Shown: piece by piece, positions 1-9,562 of the stretch
Layout: each line of letters begins with the position of its first letter
How positions within the stretch are numbered: the stretch's first letter is position 1
NCBI RefSeq assembly: GCF_014698735.1
Contig: NZ_JACJTQ010000012.1
Span: 62,001 to 126,000 of the forward strand
Source of the DNA: Anabaena catenula FACHB-362
GTDB taxonomy: Bacteria; Cyanobacteriota; Cyanobacteriia; Cyanobacteriales; Nostocaceae
Length of the DNA: 64,000 nucleotides
Direction of reading: 5' to 3'
Notes under the pieces: generated by a model
The model's database searches: none
Told to the model about the DNA's origin: nothing
The model's input: only the letters and a program-made list of their open reading frames with translations
Position numbers and translations under genes: made by a program

Positions 1-79
1 GGAATGTTTTTCTATAAATGGTGCAGGAACTGAGTTTGTTATTAAAATTCCTATTTATCAACAAGATAAGAATGGCTAA
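1..79 (+). CDS. C-terminal end of a sensor histidine kinase (partial)
   Basis: Only the last 25 codons are inside the window, read in the frame starting at base 2 and ending with TAA at 77-79. The peptide contains INGAGTEFVIKIPI, which matches the G-x-G-T-x-F-x-I-x-x-P strand that closes the HATPase_c (GHKL) ATP-binding domain of two-component histidine kinases. The rest of the gene lies to the left. The family call rests on this one motif, so a different GHKL ATPase is possible. Confidence 0.55.
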   Translation, partial: ECFSINGAGTEFVIKIPIYQQDKNG

Positions 80-554
80 TTGATTCAGCCAAATGTTACG
101 AAGTTATGCGATAATTTTTGGATTATTCTTAAGCTTTCTTCGGGTGCTTTCATCAAAGTGGGATAAAAGCTTATTTTTTTGTTATAGCCGTGGACAGGGT
201 GGTTAGGACATCAATTGATAATGAAACTCTCACTACAAGAGGGTTTTACTCCTGACTCCTGACTCCTGACTCCTGCTATACATGATTATAAATTTCCCCG
301 CCGACTTACTTAGGGCTTGCTGTTCGCGGAGCGTGCCGTTAGCCATATAAAACGAAAACCTAGATAAATCAAGGGATTGAGGAAGATGAAAGGCGAGAAT
401 GGTGCCAGGAATAGACATTCAACCCATCAAAAACCGAACTGACAAGTCAGCGCTTACGCTATCAATTTTTCTTTCTTCGAGACTATTCTTAGCTGCTTCT
501 GATTCTTCCTCCTGACTCCTGACTCCTAGCCCTCACGAAAAGACTTTTTCAGCA
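80..554. repeat. intergenic spacer with GACTCCT heptamer repeats
   Basis: No convincing gene here. Two blocks of a tandem heptamer (GACTCCT) occur at 248-275 and 508-528, the kind of short tandemly repeated repeats common in Nostocales. A short palindromic stretch with CGCGGAGCG lies near 325-340. A 61-codon minus-strand open frame at 233-418 overlaps the first repeat block and looks spurious. Confidence 0.5.
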
Positions 555-2681
555 TTAATTTGTATAATTCACCATAATTTCTTCACCTATTGTCTTTACC
601 CTCTCTACCAAATCTTCTGGAGTGATGACCTTCACACCTCCACCAAACCCAACAATCCATCTTTGCAAATCAAAATCATCTAATGTCCATTTAGGAAATA
701 TTGCTTGAAAACGATGGGGGAAATAGCGATCGCTTGTTCTATCCAAACAAAATAGCGACTTGGGTAAATTACTCGTTGTCTTCTGAATTGGTGGAGACAT
801 TTTCATCTGTGCGAACCGTTTTGTCCCCTCGGTAATAAAGGGATAAATGCGATCGCTAAACCACAGTTCCACCGTCACGCAGACTTGCATTCGTTCTTGT
901 TGATCTGTACTGAGAAATTGTTGTTGGTCAATGCTGCTATTTCCTAAGTACATCCCCGCACCAGATTTAAATAATTGCTGTAACTTTTGTAGTGCCTTTT
1001 CCTGTGATTCTCCGTTGCGTTGTTGGCTTTGCGGTCTACCTAAACACAGTCTATCCAGACGTTCAAAACGCAATAAACCAGAAGTTTCACCACTTACGCA
1101 CTCATAACCCAAGTACCAAGCAAAGTTAGAAAAAACCATTTGCAATGGATAGGCTAAGAAAAAGTTTTTTTCATCCCCTTCGTATCTACCCACACCTGCA
1201 AACCGTTGTAACTCCAACAGCCTTCCTTCGACAATTGCTGTTTCCAACTGAGTGAGATTATTACTTAAGGCGCTACTATGGAGATGCTTGGGGTCTATGA
1301 TAGAGCTATTGGCGATCGCTCTCACTGGATATATATTTTCCGTATTTTCAATAGTATGTGTTTGTAACAATCGTTGCTTAAACATTTCATAGATTGCTAA
1401 AGCTTGGGGGTCATTTAAACTATTGGCTTGGGATTGAATAATATCAAAAACTTTGATTAATTCTGGTTTAGAAAGAATGCCTGTACCAGCAAAATAACCG
1501 TGACGCATGGGAAACTCAGGTAATATTTTATAAGGTTTTAAAACTTTTTCAATATCTTTACGAATTGTAGCTTTTTGTTGACGATGGTTGTTAATTACTC
1601 CAGCTTGTGCAAGAGAGCGAATTAAAGTATTCAAACTACCTACACCCATGTCAGCTAAAAAAGGGTAGTGGATAATAAAGCGAATCGTGCCAATTAACCG
1701 CTCAAAAACTTGTTTATCTGAGTAAGAGTGGAATCCACTTAAAGATATCAATTCATCACTTTTAAAATCTTGAGTATTTTGACTAATTACAGGGAAAGTA
1801 GTATGGATAATTCCTTGAGTTTCCAGCCATTGTAAATCATCCGCTATCGCATCTTTATTTGCATAAACCACACCCCGCAGTTTAGCCATAATAGTAGTAA
1901 TTTCTTCTAGAGAATTGGTAACATTAGGAAGATAACCCAAAATATTTTCTAATGATTTAGGTTGACTTAGATGAAATTCTCCAATTCCCGGATAGTTAAT
2001 AATTAAGAATATCAAATATATCAAACGCTCAAAATCTAATAAATGACTATAACGATGGGGTGTGATGTTGGCATAACGATTTTGGCAATTAGCAATTTTA
2101 CTGTGAACATTTGTAATTAATTTATCAATTTCATGTAAAGAAAAATTGGGTGCAGTAACATCAATTTTATTGATGGCGGCGAATCCTTCCCCATTAATTG
2201 GCGGGAAGTCTTGCAGCATTTGATACATACACTCAATAATATCTGGAGGAACTTGGCGTTGGCGTTGTTGATTCCACTGAATGCAAATTTCCAAAGGAGT
2301 TTTTAAGTACCAACCAATCCAGTGGAGTTGGGGTAACTCCCATTGTCCAAGTTGGGTTTTGACTTTGAGTAAAAAGTCCATGCGAAAGGAACGCTTACAA
2401 TTAGTAGCGTCGTAGATAACACTTTTAGATAATCTAAATGCAGTACAAATACGGTTAATGGCAGTGGCTTCAATTGTGTGCCATTCCCCTTGAATTGTCG
2501 CGTCACCATATAGTTCTTGGCGGATTTCATCAGTGGAGATAATTTCGCAATTTCCCAGGCTGGATAGGAGTTTTGCAAAGGTAGATTTACCGCTTCCTGG
2601 TGTACCGATGAGAAAATGAGCGATGATTGTTTTGGAGTCGGTTTTAGCTGCCTGTTGAGTTTTGCGTCGGGACGTTGACAT
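555..2681 (-). CDS. P-loop polynucleotide-kinase-like ATPase fused to a WYL-domain regulator
   Basis: 708 aa. Residues about 20-190 form a P-loop kinase of the PNKP/zeta-toxin type (AAA_33): Walker A GTPGSGKST near residues 27-35, then DATNCKR and a lid-like segment rich in Arg/Gln (NQQRQRQVPPDIIECMYQ). A long alpha-helical middle follows. Residues about 500-560 carry a WYL domain (FSNFAWYLGYE, LLRFERLDRL), and the C-terminus has the WCX-like DFDLQRWIVGFGGGVKV. WYL proteins are known ligand-sensing regulators often linked to CRISPR-Cas, including a WYL repressor in Synechocystis. The gene is divergent from array A with a ~400-bp shared spacer, so it may control the leader promoter. The kinase substrate is unknown. 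An RNA-end kinase role is possible but not shown. Confidence 0.8.
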   Translation of the reverse strand: MSTSRRKTQQAAKTDSKTIIAHFLIGTPGSGKSTFAKLLSSLGNCEIISTDEIRQELYGDATIQGEWHTIEATAINRICTAFRLSKSVIYDATNCKRSFRMDFLLKVKTQLGQWELPQLHWIGWYLKTPLEICIQWNQQRQRQVPPDIIECMYQMLQDFPPINGEGFAAINKIDVTAPNFSLHEIDKLITNVHSKIANCQNRYANITPHRYSHLLDFERLIYLIFLIINYPGIGEFHLSQPKSLENILGYLPNVTNSLEEITTIMAKLRGVVYANKDAIADDLQWLETQGIIHTTFPVISQNTQDFKSDELISLSGFHSYSDKQVFERLIGTIRFIIHYPFLADMGVGSLNTLIRSLAQAGVINNHRQQKATIRKDIEKVLKPYKILPEFPMRHGYFAGTGILSKPELIKVFDIIQSQANSLNDPQALAIYEMFKQRLLQTHTIENTENIYPVRAIANSSIIDPKHLHSSALSNNLTQLETAIVEGRLLELQRFAGVGRYEGDEKNFFLAYPLQMVFSNFAWYLGYECVSGETSGLLRFERLDRLCLGRPQSQQRNGESQEKALQKLQQLFKSGAGMYLGNSSIDQQQFLSTDQQERMQVCVTVELWFSDRIYPFITEGTKRFAQMKMSPPIQKTTSNLPKSLFCLDRTSDRYFPHRFQAIFPKWTLDDFDLQRWIVGFGGGVKVITPEDLVERVKTIGEEIMVNYTN

Positions 2682-3078
2682 ATAAGGTATAATTTTATAG
2701 TGATTTTACTAATTTATTTAAATATGCAAATCAAGTTAAATATTTGAGGTATGTGTTTAATCTTAATTGGGTATAAATGATAATTTTACATTGCCAGTGC
2801 GAATGACCAAGAAGATATTATGTCAAACTAAGATTCTATCAAAGTCTTTCTGTATCTAGGTTTGAGGCTATGTTAGGAGGTTTTTGTATCATGACTATCG
2901 ACACACCTCGCCAAATCGCCCAAACCCCTATTCTTTCGTTGACCTGTGTCGATTGCTTACTGTGTAAGGGTTTGAGGTATGTGTTTGATTAATTTTTCGG
3001 CTGGGTGTACAATCTTTTTTAGAGGTGTGTCGATTTGCGGTCTGAAACTCTTACTGGGTAAGGGCTGCTAGACGAACT
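2682..3078 (+). promoter_or_regulatory. leader of CRISPR array A
   Basis: This 397-bp gene-free stretch lies directly upstream of the first array-A repeat and divergent from the WYL gene. It has a 16-bp direct repeat (TTTGAGGTATGTGTTT) at 2743-2758 and 2971-2986, and two near-copies of TTACTGNGTAAGGG at 2957-2970 and 3051-3064, the second just before repeat 1. The block AAGGGTTTGAGGYAT (about 2966-2980) recurs in the leader of array B at 16286-16300, at a similar distance from the first repeat. Orientation is inferred from the degenerate repeat at the opposite (right) end of the array. Confidence 0.65.
2898..3033. promoter_or_regulatory. 12-bp inverted repeat in the array A leader
   Basis: TCGACACACCTC at 2898-2909 and its exact reverse complement GAGGTGTGTCGA at 3022-3033. 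Arms this long and perfect around the conserved leader motif could be paired binding sites, for example for the adjacent WYL regulator, or an element used in spacer acquisition. Function is inference. Confidence 0.45.
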
Positions 3079-5989
3079 CCCCACCGATTGGGTTAATTCG
3101 GAATAATTGGAAACGTTTATTGGAGCGATGTAGGTGTTTTGGTCGCCAGTTCCCCACCGATTGGGTTAATTCGGAATAATTGGAAACTTTGTATTGTTTT
3201 TTCCGAGAAAGCAACTCCTGATATCTCCCCCACCGATTGGGTTAATTCGGAATAATTGGAAACTTCCAGTTCCACCAGCATTATTGTTGTATGAACACCC
3301 CCACCGATTGGGTTAATTCGGAATAATTGGAAACGTTTAGTCACGACTTTTATCCAAATTGTAACCCCCACCGATTGGGTTAATTCGGAATAATTGGAAA
3401 CGTTGGTTTTGGACTTGGTGCCACAGTGGGCTGCGGCTTTCCCCACCGATTGGGTTAATTCGGAATAATTGGAAACAAAACGCCAAGACTTACTGAGCCA
3501 AACTGCGGATCTTTTCCCCACCGATTGGGTTAATTCGGAATAATTGGAAACAATTTCAGTAAGGATTTGCGCGTTACTAACCCCTGCCCCACCGATTGGG
3601 TTAATTCGGAATAATTGGAAACACTTTGTTCACCTATGCGCTTTGTATCGAAACAACCCCACCGATTGGGTTAATTCGGAATAATTGGAAACTGGCGATT
3701 TCTCGGTTTAAGCTCAAAATCTGTTTGACCCCACCGATTGGGTTAATTCGGAATAATTGGAAACAAAAAGTTCTGAGCTTTAGCACCAACTGGGCATTTT
3801 ACCTCCACCGATTGGGTTAATTCGGAATAATTGGAAACGTTGACATATTTTCCCTTAGCACACTGAAATGACGACCCCACCGATTGGGTTAATTCGGAAT
3901 AATTGGAAACAGCAGCAGCTAACTTATTTAAGGTCTTTTTTCTTCCTGATACCCCACCGATTGGGTTAATTCGGAATAATTGGAAACATTGTATTGTAAC
4001 TCGGATATTTGCAGGTCACCTGGGTCAACCCCACCGATTGGGTTAATTCGGAATAATTGGAAACAAAATTGTCCGAAGTTTTTAACTGCCACGGTGTACT
4101 CTGCCCCACCGATTGGGTTAATTCGGAATAATTGGAAACGAAAGGTATTAATTTTGTCAGCAAAAGAATTATTGAATCCCCACCGATTGGGTTAATTCGG
4201 AATAATTGGAAACTCCAGAACCAGATGATCCAGAACCAGATGATCCAGAACCAGCCCCACCGATTGGGTTAATTCGGAATAATTGGAAACAGTGGGGGCA
4301 GCATTTTTGCTACCTCCCATACCAGCAACCCCACCGATTGGGTTAATTCGGAATAATTGGAAACGAAAGTATTTCCACTGCCACTGCTATTTTTCAGCGC
4401 AACCCCACCGATTGGGTTAATTCGGAATAATTGGAAACGATGTGTTTCCGTTTCCTAATTGGTGGCTAACAGAGCCCCCACCGATTGGGTTAATTCGGAA
4501 TAATTGGAAACTTTGAGTTACCTCAAAAAAATTGGGCGTAAATGAACATCCCCACCGATTGGGTTAATTCGGAATAATTGGAAACTTTAGGCGTTCTTAA
4601 ACAAGGGTTTCGAGAACCTTCCCCACCGATTGGGTTAATTCGGAATAATTGGAAACGACTAGACTTAGCCCATTAGGGCAAGTTAACGCATTTAATGAAC
4701 CCCCCACCGATTGGGTTAATTCGGAATAATTGGAAACAAAATTGTTCCATCTTTTATACCAGAAAGAAACCCTGACCCCACCGATTGGGTTAATTCGGAA
4801 TAATTGGAAACATTTTCCATTAAGAAAATTCCACAATAAATTTACACCCCACCGATTGGGTTAATTCGGAATAATTGGAAACTTTCGTGTATTGCTTTGG
4901 ACTAATGATTCCAAAACCTTTAACCCCACCGATTGGGTTAATTCGGAATAATTGGAAACGCTAAAGCTTTTCTTTTTTCTTCTGTTGTTGTGTTGTTCAC
5001 CCCCACCGATTGGGTTAATTCGGAATAATTGGAAACGAATATTAGCTTCAGAAGTTCCAACGGGGAATTTTCTGTCACCCCACCGATTGGGTTAATTCGG
5101 AATAATTGGAAACGCAAGGTTTGGAAGAACCTGTTGGGCAATTTTCAACCCCACCGATTGGGTTAATTCGGAATAATTGGAAACGTTTAGGTTCCAGTGA
5201 ACTTAAAACAGAACTTGTAAAGTTAGCCCCACCGATTGGGTTAATTCGGAATAATTGGAAACGTTGTAGGGGCGCTCATGGGTTGCGCCGAAAACTTCTA
5301 AACGCCCCACCGATTGGGTTAATTCGGAATAATTGGAAACTTAAGGTGACTTTTAAGAACATACTTTTCATGTCCCCCACCGATTGGGTTAATTCGGAAT
5401 AATTGGAAACTATTCTCCTTTGCATTCATTTTTATTTATTGTGTTCTGTCCCCACCGATTGGGTTAATTCGGAATAATTGGAAACCTTTATGGCTTCCAA
5501 TTGCTCATAACTTGCTTTTTTCCCCCACCGATTGGGTTAATTCGGAATAATTGGAAACAGTTAGAGTTAGAGTTAGATGTGTTAGTATCTCCATTACCCC
5601 ACCGATTGGGTTAATTCGGAATAATTGGAAACGGATGGAGGCTTCTTCTTTTTTTTCAACTTTTTCCCCACCGATTGGGTTAATTCGGAATAATTGGAAA
5701 CTTTAGCTTGAGATAAGGAAAATCCTTCAGCAACACCCCACCGATTGGGTTAATTCGGAATAATTGGAAACACGATAAAAACCAAAAGAGCAAATTGGAT
5801 TTGAACTAATTCTACCCCACCGATTGGGTTAATTCGGAATAATTGGAAACAAATAGATTCCGAATGTGTTTGTATTTCCGTCCCCACCGATTGGGTTAAT
5901 TCGGAATAATTGGAAACTTTGATCAGTAGTTTGCCAACGATGAAGTTCAGCATCCCCACCGATTGGGTTAATTCGGAATAATTGGAAAC
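3079..5989 (+). CRISPR. CRISPR array A: 40 repeats of 36 nt, 39 spacers
   Basis: The repeat starts CCCCACCGATTGGG and ends CGGAATAATTGGAAAC. I counted 40 copies, the first at 3079-3114 and the last at 5954-5989. The only deviation I saw is one C-to-T change in the copy at 3803-3838. Spacers are 31-45 nt, the loose spacing typical of type III systems. The crRNA 5' tag would be the repeat's 3' end, so transcription is left to right, like the cmr operon. The repeat has no strong internal hairpin, unlike array B. A decayed repeat follows at 6377-6412 after a 387-nt insert holding an ORF. Two spacers are internally repetitive (4214-4254 and 5559-5596). Confidence 0.98.
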
Positions 5990-6034
5990 TTATTTAGAAA
6001 TTAGTAAACTGAACTGTAATTAGAAAATCAAAAA

Positions 6035-6394
6035 ATGATGCGTTTAATTTTCTTTTTTGCTGTTATTTATTTATCTTGTTCTTGTTCAGCATTACTAGAA
6101 GAAGAAAAAACTCAAGAAGTGCGAATATACTGCACCAAAGACAATTTTTCCACAGTTAGCATTACCTGGAAGAGTAATCACGTAAAGCACAATAGTTTTG
6201 TGGATAACAATTGTTTCCTGAAAACTCCCTTCTATGTTGCGAAATACTTAGTTTTTAATAGCTTAAAATCTACCCAAGAAGAAGTTGTTACAGTTGGTTC
6301 TATAGTAACAAATAATAAAGGCGGCATTAATATAATAGACTTTCGAGGACTTACAGAAGTAGAATTTGATAAAAAAAACCAACCTTTGGATTAA
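6035..6394 (+). CDS. small exported, lipoprotein-like protein lying inside the end of CRISPR array A
   Basis: 119 aa, family not recognised. The N-terminus MMRLIFFFAVIYLSCSCSALL is a hydrophobic signal segment with Cys at 15 and 17, suggesting export and perhaps lipidation, although the lipobox is not classical. The mature part is polar with two more Cys and a beta-rich look. The gene sits between the last intact repeat (ends 5989) and the degenerate terminal repeat (6377-6412), and its TAA stop is inside that repeat. No Shine-Dalgarno sequence is visible before the ATG. It could be read through from the CRISPR leader. It may be captured foreign DNA; real expression is uncertain. Confidence 0.5.
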   Translation: MMRLIFFFAVIYLSCSCSALLEEEKTQEVRIYCTKDNFSTVSITWKSNHVKHNSFVDNNCFLKTPFYVAKYLVFNSLKSTQEEVVTVGSIVTNNKGGINIIDFRGLTEVEFDKKNQPLD

Positions 6395-6412
6395 TTGGGA
6401 ATAATTGGAAAC
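6377..6412 (+). repeat. degenerate terminal repeat of CRISPR array A
   Basis: The 3' two thirds (TTGG.TTAATT.GGAATAATTGGAAAC pattern) match the array A repeat and the 5' third has diverged. Decayed repeats mark the trailer end of arrays, so this fixes the leader on the left. It is separated from the last good repeat by 387 nt instead of about 38. Confidence 0.85.
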
Positions 6413-6416
6413 AAAA

Positions 6417-6450
6417 AAGCCCTCATCAATATGAAGGCTTATTATTTTTT
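6417..6450 (+). terminator. Rho-independent terminator after array A / ORF
   Basis: Stem AAGCCCTCAT with ATGAAGGCTT (one mismatch), loop CAAT, followed by ATTATTTTTT. It is preceded by AAAAAA, so it can also serve the minus-strand Rpn-type gene that ends at 6476. It would end transcription of array A before the cmr operon. Confidence 0.75.
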
Positions 6451-6475
6451 AAAATAGCTATTGATTTACGAAAAA

Positions 6476-7348
6476 TCATGAAAAACTTTGCCGTAATTCC
6501 TCAAAATTATGGGCTAAAACTACAGTTCGCAAAATTCCTTGTAATTGTTCCAAATCATTAATCTGAGAAATTTGAGGCATTAATTCCAAAGCCTCATTAC
6601 CAAACTTCGCTTCCAAACTCATTTGTATACTTGATATGATTCCCTGCACTTCTCCCCGTGCTTCTCCCCGTGCTTCTCCCCGTGCTTCTCCTTCTTTTAG
6701 TATTTCTTCATACCAAGGTGACTGTCGTAAAACTGCCATATCCCACCTCATGATATCTTTCACTAACGCACTTTCTAATACAAAGGTAGCAAAAAAGGCT
6801 AGAACCGTCTCCAGTTGATTTAATTCTTGATCTTGTCGTAAGATTTGCAATGCTTCCCTAATTGTAGACTCATTTCCTCCTCCTTTAAGAATGGGGACAA
6901 AGGGAAGTAATGAAGGCAGAGATTGTTGAAAGGGAATATTCACATCAACTTCCCACAAATTAATCACGCGGTAATCTTGGGTTGCTGTTAATCCGGCAAG
7001 ATTTGATGCAAATCTCGTAGGTATTTCTACATCGCTAGTTGGCAAAATATTAATTAATACCGGGTAAGTCGGTAATTCATATTTTTCTTCTGCAAGTGCA
7101 GCATAACAACGCATTCGTCGAGGCATTTTGGTATTGTAGCGCAGTTGCAGTTCATTTAATACGAGAAATTCTCCATATTCTGGACTTGTGGCACGGATTA
7201 ATACATCACTTTCTCTACTTATCCATTGAAATTCCCCCGATAAAATTTCATGGGCTTTGATATTAGGAATATCCGTTACCCATCGTACCCAATTATCAGG
7301 GGCAAGGCTAATTAGTTTTTTTGTGCTGGTATCTGCTGGTTTTGGCAT
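6476..7348 (-). CDS. Rpn-family / PD-(D/E)XK nuclease-like protein
   Basis: About 290 aa from the preferred start MPKPADTSTKK. An upstream in-frame ATG at 7408 would add 20 residues, but the shorter start matches the usual MPKPAD opening of this cyanobacterial family. The nuclease-like core shows a separated acidic pattern (SRESDVLIRA, then FLVLNELQLRYN), followed by a helical region with the tandem tetrapeptide GEAR (about residues 225-237), encoded by a 12-bp DNA repeat at 6649-6690. The C-terminus is a short helical tail. Members are annotated as recombination-promoting nuclease or putative transposase. It is convergent with array A and divergent from the cmr operon, and may be a passenger rather than part of the CRISPR system. 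Confidence 0.65.
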   Translation of the reverse strand: MPKPADTSTKKLISLAPDNWVRWVTDIPNIKAHEILSGEFQWISRESDVLIRATSPEYGEFLVLNELQLRYNTKMPRRMRCYAALAEEKYELPTYPVLINILPTSDVEIPTRFASNLAGLTATQDYRVINLWEVDVNIPFQQSLPSLLPFVPILKGGGNESTIREALQILRQDQELNQLETVLAFFATFVLESALVKDIMRWDMAVLRQSPWYEEILKEGEARGEARGEARGEVQGIISSIQMSLEAKFGNEALELMPQISQINDLEQLQGILRTVVLAHNFEELRQSFS

Positions 7349-7747
7349 TTTCCAAGATGCACTTTTGTCTAGGGATTTATCATAACAGGACTTAATCAAC
7401 TGACACATTGGTCAGGTGCGTCAGATATGAAAAATCTGTTTATTTACTAGATTTATGCAGTCTGACGCACCCTACAGTAGATTTTTGGTGTGATATTTTT
7501 CGTCATTCGCATGAAAGGAGGTTGCAACTCAGGTCGTCTCTGCAACACTTAGTAATATGAGCGTTAAGTTGAAAAATAACAAGTAAGGGGATCACCAGTT
7601 CTTTTTAATTTGTTACTTTTTCTTTACGTATTGTTACATAGATAATAAAGAAAATCAGTTATTTTGAGTAGCATTTAAGTTGTTCATTATACGATTTTCT
7701 AGTGCCAGACATTGTTGTAAAAGTTGTTTACGTGTTGAAGTAAGAGT
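7349..7747 (+). promoter_or_regulatory. promoter region of the cmr operon with an inverted repeat
   Basis: The stretch between the Rpn-type gene and cas10 holds a perfect 11-bp inverted repeat, GGTGCGTCAGA at 7415-7425 with TCTGACGCACC at 7461-7471, a dispersed hairpin type common in Nostoc genomes. The AT-rich part at 7600-7660 may hold the operon promoter, but I cannot assign -35/-10 boxes with confidence. Confidence 0.4.
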
Positions 7748-9562
7748 ATGGCTGATGAAACAAAAGACATATACACTGCTATTACCTTTGCACCGGTGCA
7801 GGGATTTATCGAAAAATCACGGAAGTTGAGGGACTTATATGGTGCGTCATTAATTTTGTCTTACCTCAGTCAACAGATAGTGATAGCAGCACATAAACCT
7901 CCAGAAACTACAGTAATTTCCCCTGCAAATATTAATTTACAAAAAGGAATGCCGAACCGCATCCTTATAAACGGTCATTTTCCCGAAGATACAGGACGGG
8001 AGATATTATTAACAGCTTGGAAGGATATACTTGCAGTTTGTCGTAACTGGATCGAGATAGAATTATCCGATTATAAATATGAATGGGAACGTGAGTGGAG
8101 ACATTGGGGAAACTATACTTGGGAAATCTTTTGGGGTCGGGGTAATTCTATTGCAAATGCAATGGAAGACTTGGAAACTCGCAAGCTTTCTCGTGATTGG
8201 ACTGCAATTAATTGGATTGGGGAAAGTTCGAGTTTGACGGGTACAGATGGAATTGCATTTCCAGGATTAGGTGGAGAAAATCGTAACCCTAAAGATTTAA
8301 CATATCGCTCGGAACAAGGTTATATCGGAAAGTTTTATGAAGATTTAGCATACATAACTGAAAACAGACAAAATTCTCAGGAAGAAGAAGCAGAAACAGA
8401 AACAGAAGAATTAGCAGAAGAAGAAAATATTTCCGAACAATATCAAGTAGAAGGTAAATTTATTGCGCTAAACGAACAATTGAGTATTCCTGAATTAGTC
8501 AAACGTCTGGTAACTTGTGAGGATGTCAGGAAAGATATAGGAATAAAAATTGGAGGAAATAATTTTTCTTTCGGGCAATTACCCCAAGGATTTAAAGAAA
8601 TTCGTCGCAAACCGACTGAAACTCAACCTGGACAGTGGACTGGTTGGTTTATGGGAGATGGAGATGAAGTTGGTAAAAAGTTGAAAAAACTAGCCAATAG
8701 TGAAAAAGCAGAAGATAATCTGCGAGAATTGACTATAGAATTACGTAATTGGGGTAAGGATTTTTATGGATACTTACCAAAGCAAAAATTAGGCAGAGTA
8801 ATTTACGCTGGTGGAGATGATTTTTTAGGGGTAATTTATAGTAAAAATGTCAGAAAACCAATTCTGGGATTGACTGCATTGGAATGGTTAATGACATTAA
8901 ATGATAAATGGCACGAACATAAACAAGATATAAATGTCAGCGTTGGTTTTGTCTGGGTTGCAGGGAGTGTTCCCCAACGAGATGTGTTGCAACATTGTCG
9001 TCAAGCACAGGATACAGCCAAAAGTTTAAAACGCGATCGCGTGACCATTAGAATCGTATTTAATAGTGGACAGTATGTGGAATGGACTTGTCCGTGGAAA
9101 TATTTACATATTTTGAAAGAGTATACAGACAGAAAAGGTAACACCTATCCAGAATGGGAACGCAAAGGTCGGGACAGTAAACACGAACCGAATTGGACGC
9201 ATATATACAGCGATTTAGCCCAACTCAAAGCCCGTCACGCTTTCGGACTCGCAGAAAACCGTCGTTTAGATAATCTTGAAAACCGCATAATTGACAGCAA
9301 AAAAAAAGGTTTGATCATTCAAAATCGTCGAGCTTTACTTAGTTTTGTGGATATGTATTTTTCAGAATATGTTAGTGAATCACAGAAAAAGGAAAAACAA
9401 AAATGGAGTCAAGTCTTAAATCAAAATGAGAATTTTATTGTTGGTGCCAAAGAGGATGAAGATGATTATAAAGTCGCACAAAAGATGATTAATTGGATTG
9501 AGAATTTAATTATAATTGGTTGGTACTTATGTTCAAATACCTTATTATCATCAGACCGCTAG
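7748..9562 (+). CDS. cas10: Cas10 (Cmr2), large subunit of a type III-B effector, HD-less
   Basis: 604 aa. The protein begins almost at once with the first palm domain (ITFAPVQGFIEKSRKLRDLYGAS), so the N-terminal HD nuclease of full-length Cmr2 (often over 800 aa) is missing. Palm motifs are intact: GDGDEVG near residues 301-308 and YAGGDDFLGV with GGDD near 355-358. An acidic low-complexity insert (Glu-rich) lies near residues 212-230. Cas10 with intact GGDD makes cyclic oligoadenylates when the complex binds target RNA. Loss of HD means target ssDNA cutting is not expected. It is the first gene of the operon, overlaps cmr3, and the CARF-HEPN gene downstream is the expected receiver of the signal. 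Confidence 0.93.
   Translation: MADETKDIYTAITFAPVQGFIEKSRKLRDLYGASLILSYLSQQIVIAAHKPPETTVISPANINLQKGMPNRILINGHFPEDTGREILLTAWKDILAVCRNWIEIELSDYKYEWEREWRHWGNYTWEIFWGRGNSIANAMEDLETRKLSRDWTAINWIGESSSLTGTDGIAFPGLGGENRNPKDLTYRSEQGYIGKFYEDLAYITENRQNSQEEEAETETEELAEEENISEQYQVEGKFIALNEQLSIPELVKRLVTCEDVRKDIGIKIGGNNFSFGQLPQGFKEIRRKPTETQPGQWTGWFMGDGDEVGKKLKKLANSEKAEDNLRELTIELRNWGKDFYGYLPKQKLGRVIYAGGDDFLGVIYSKNVRKPILGLTALEWLMTLNDKWHEHKQDINVSVGFVWVAGSVPQRDVLQHCRQAQDTAKSLKRDRVTIRIVFNSGQYVEWTCPWKYLHILKEYTDRKGNTYPEWERKGRDSKHEPNWTHIYSDLAQLKARHAFGLAENRRLDNLENRIIDSKKKGLIIQNRRALLSFVDMYFSEYVSESQKKEKQKWSQVLNQNENFIVGAKEDEDDYKVAQKMINWIENLIIIGWYLCSNTLLSSDR

Noticed and set aside
3117-5959. Many open frames of 60-140 codons in array A on both strands, with repeated peptides such as SNYSELTQSVG
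   Set aside because: They are translations of the CRISPR repeat, which has few stops; none has a domain or start signal.
6476-7408. The Rpn-type gene as a true CRISPR accessory nuclease
   Set aside because: A second, unlinked member occurs at 40.9 kb and the family is dispersed in cyanobacterial genomes, so the position beside the arrays is weak evidence.
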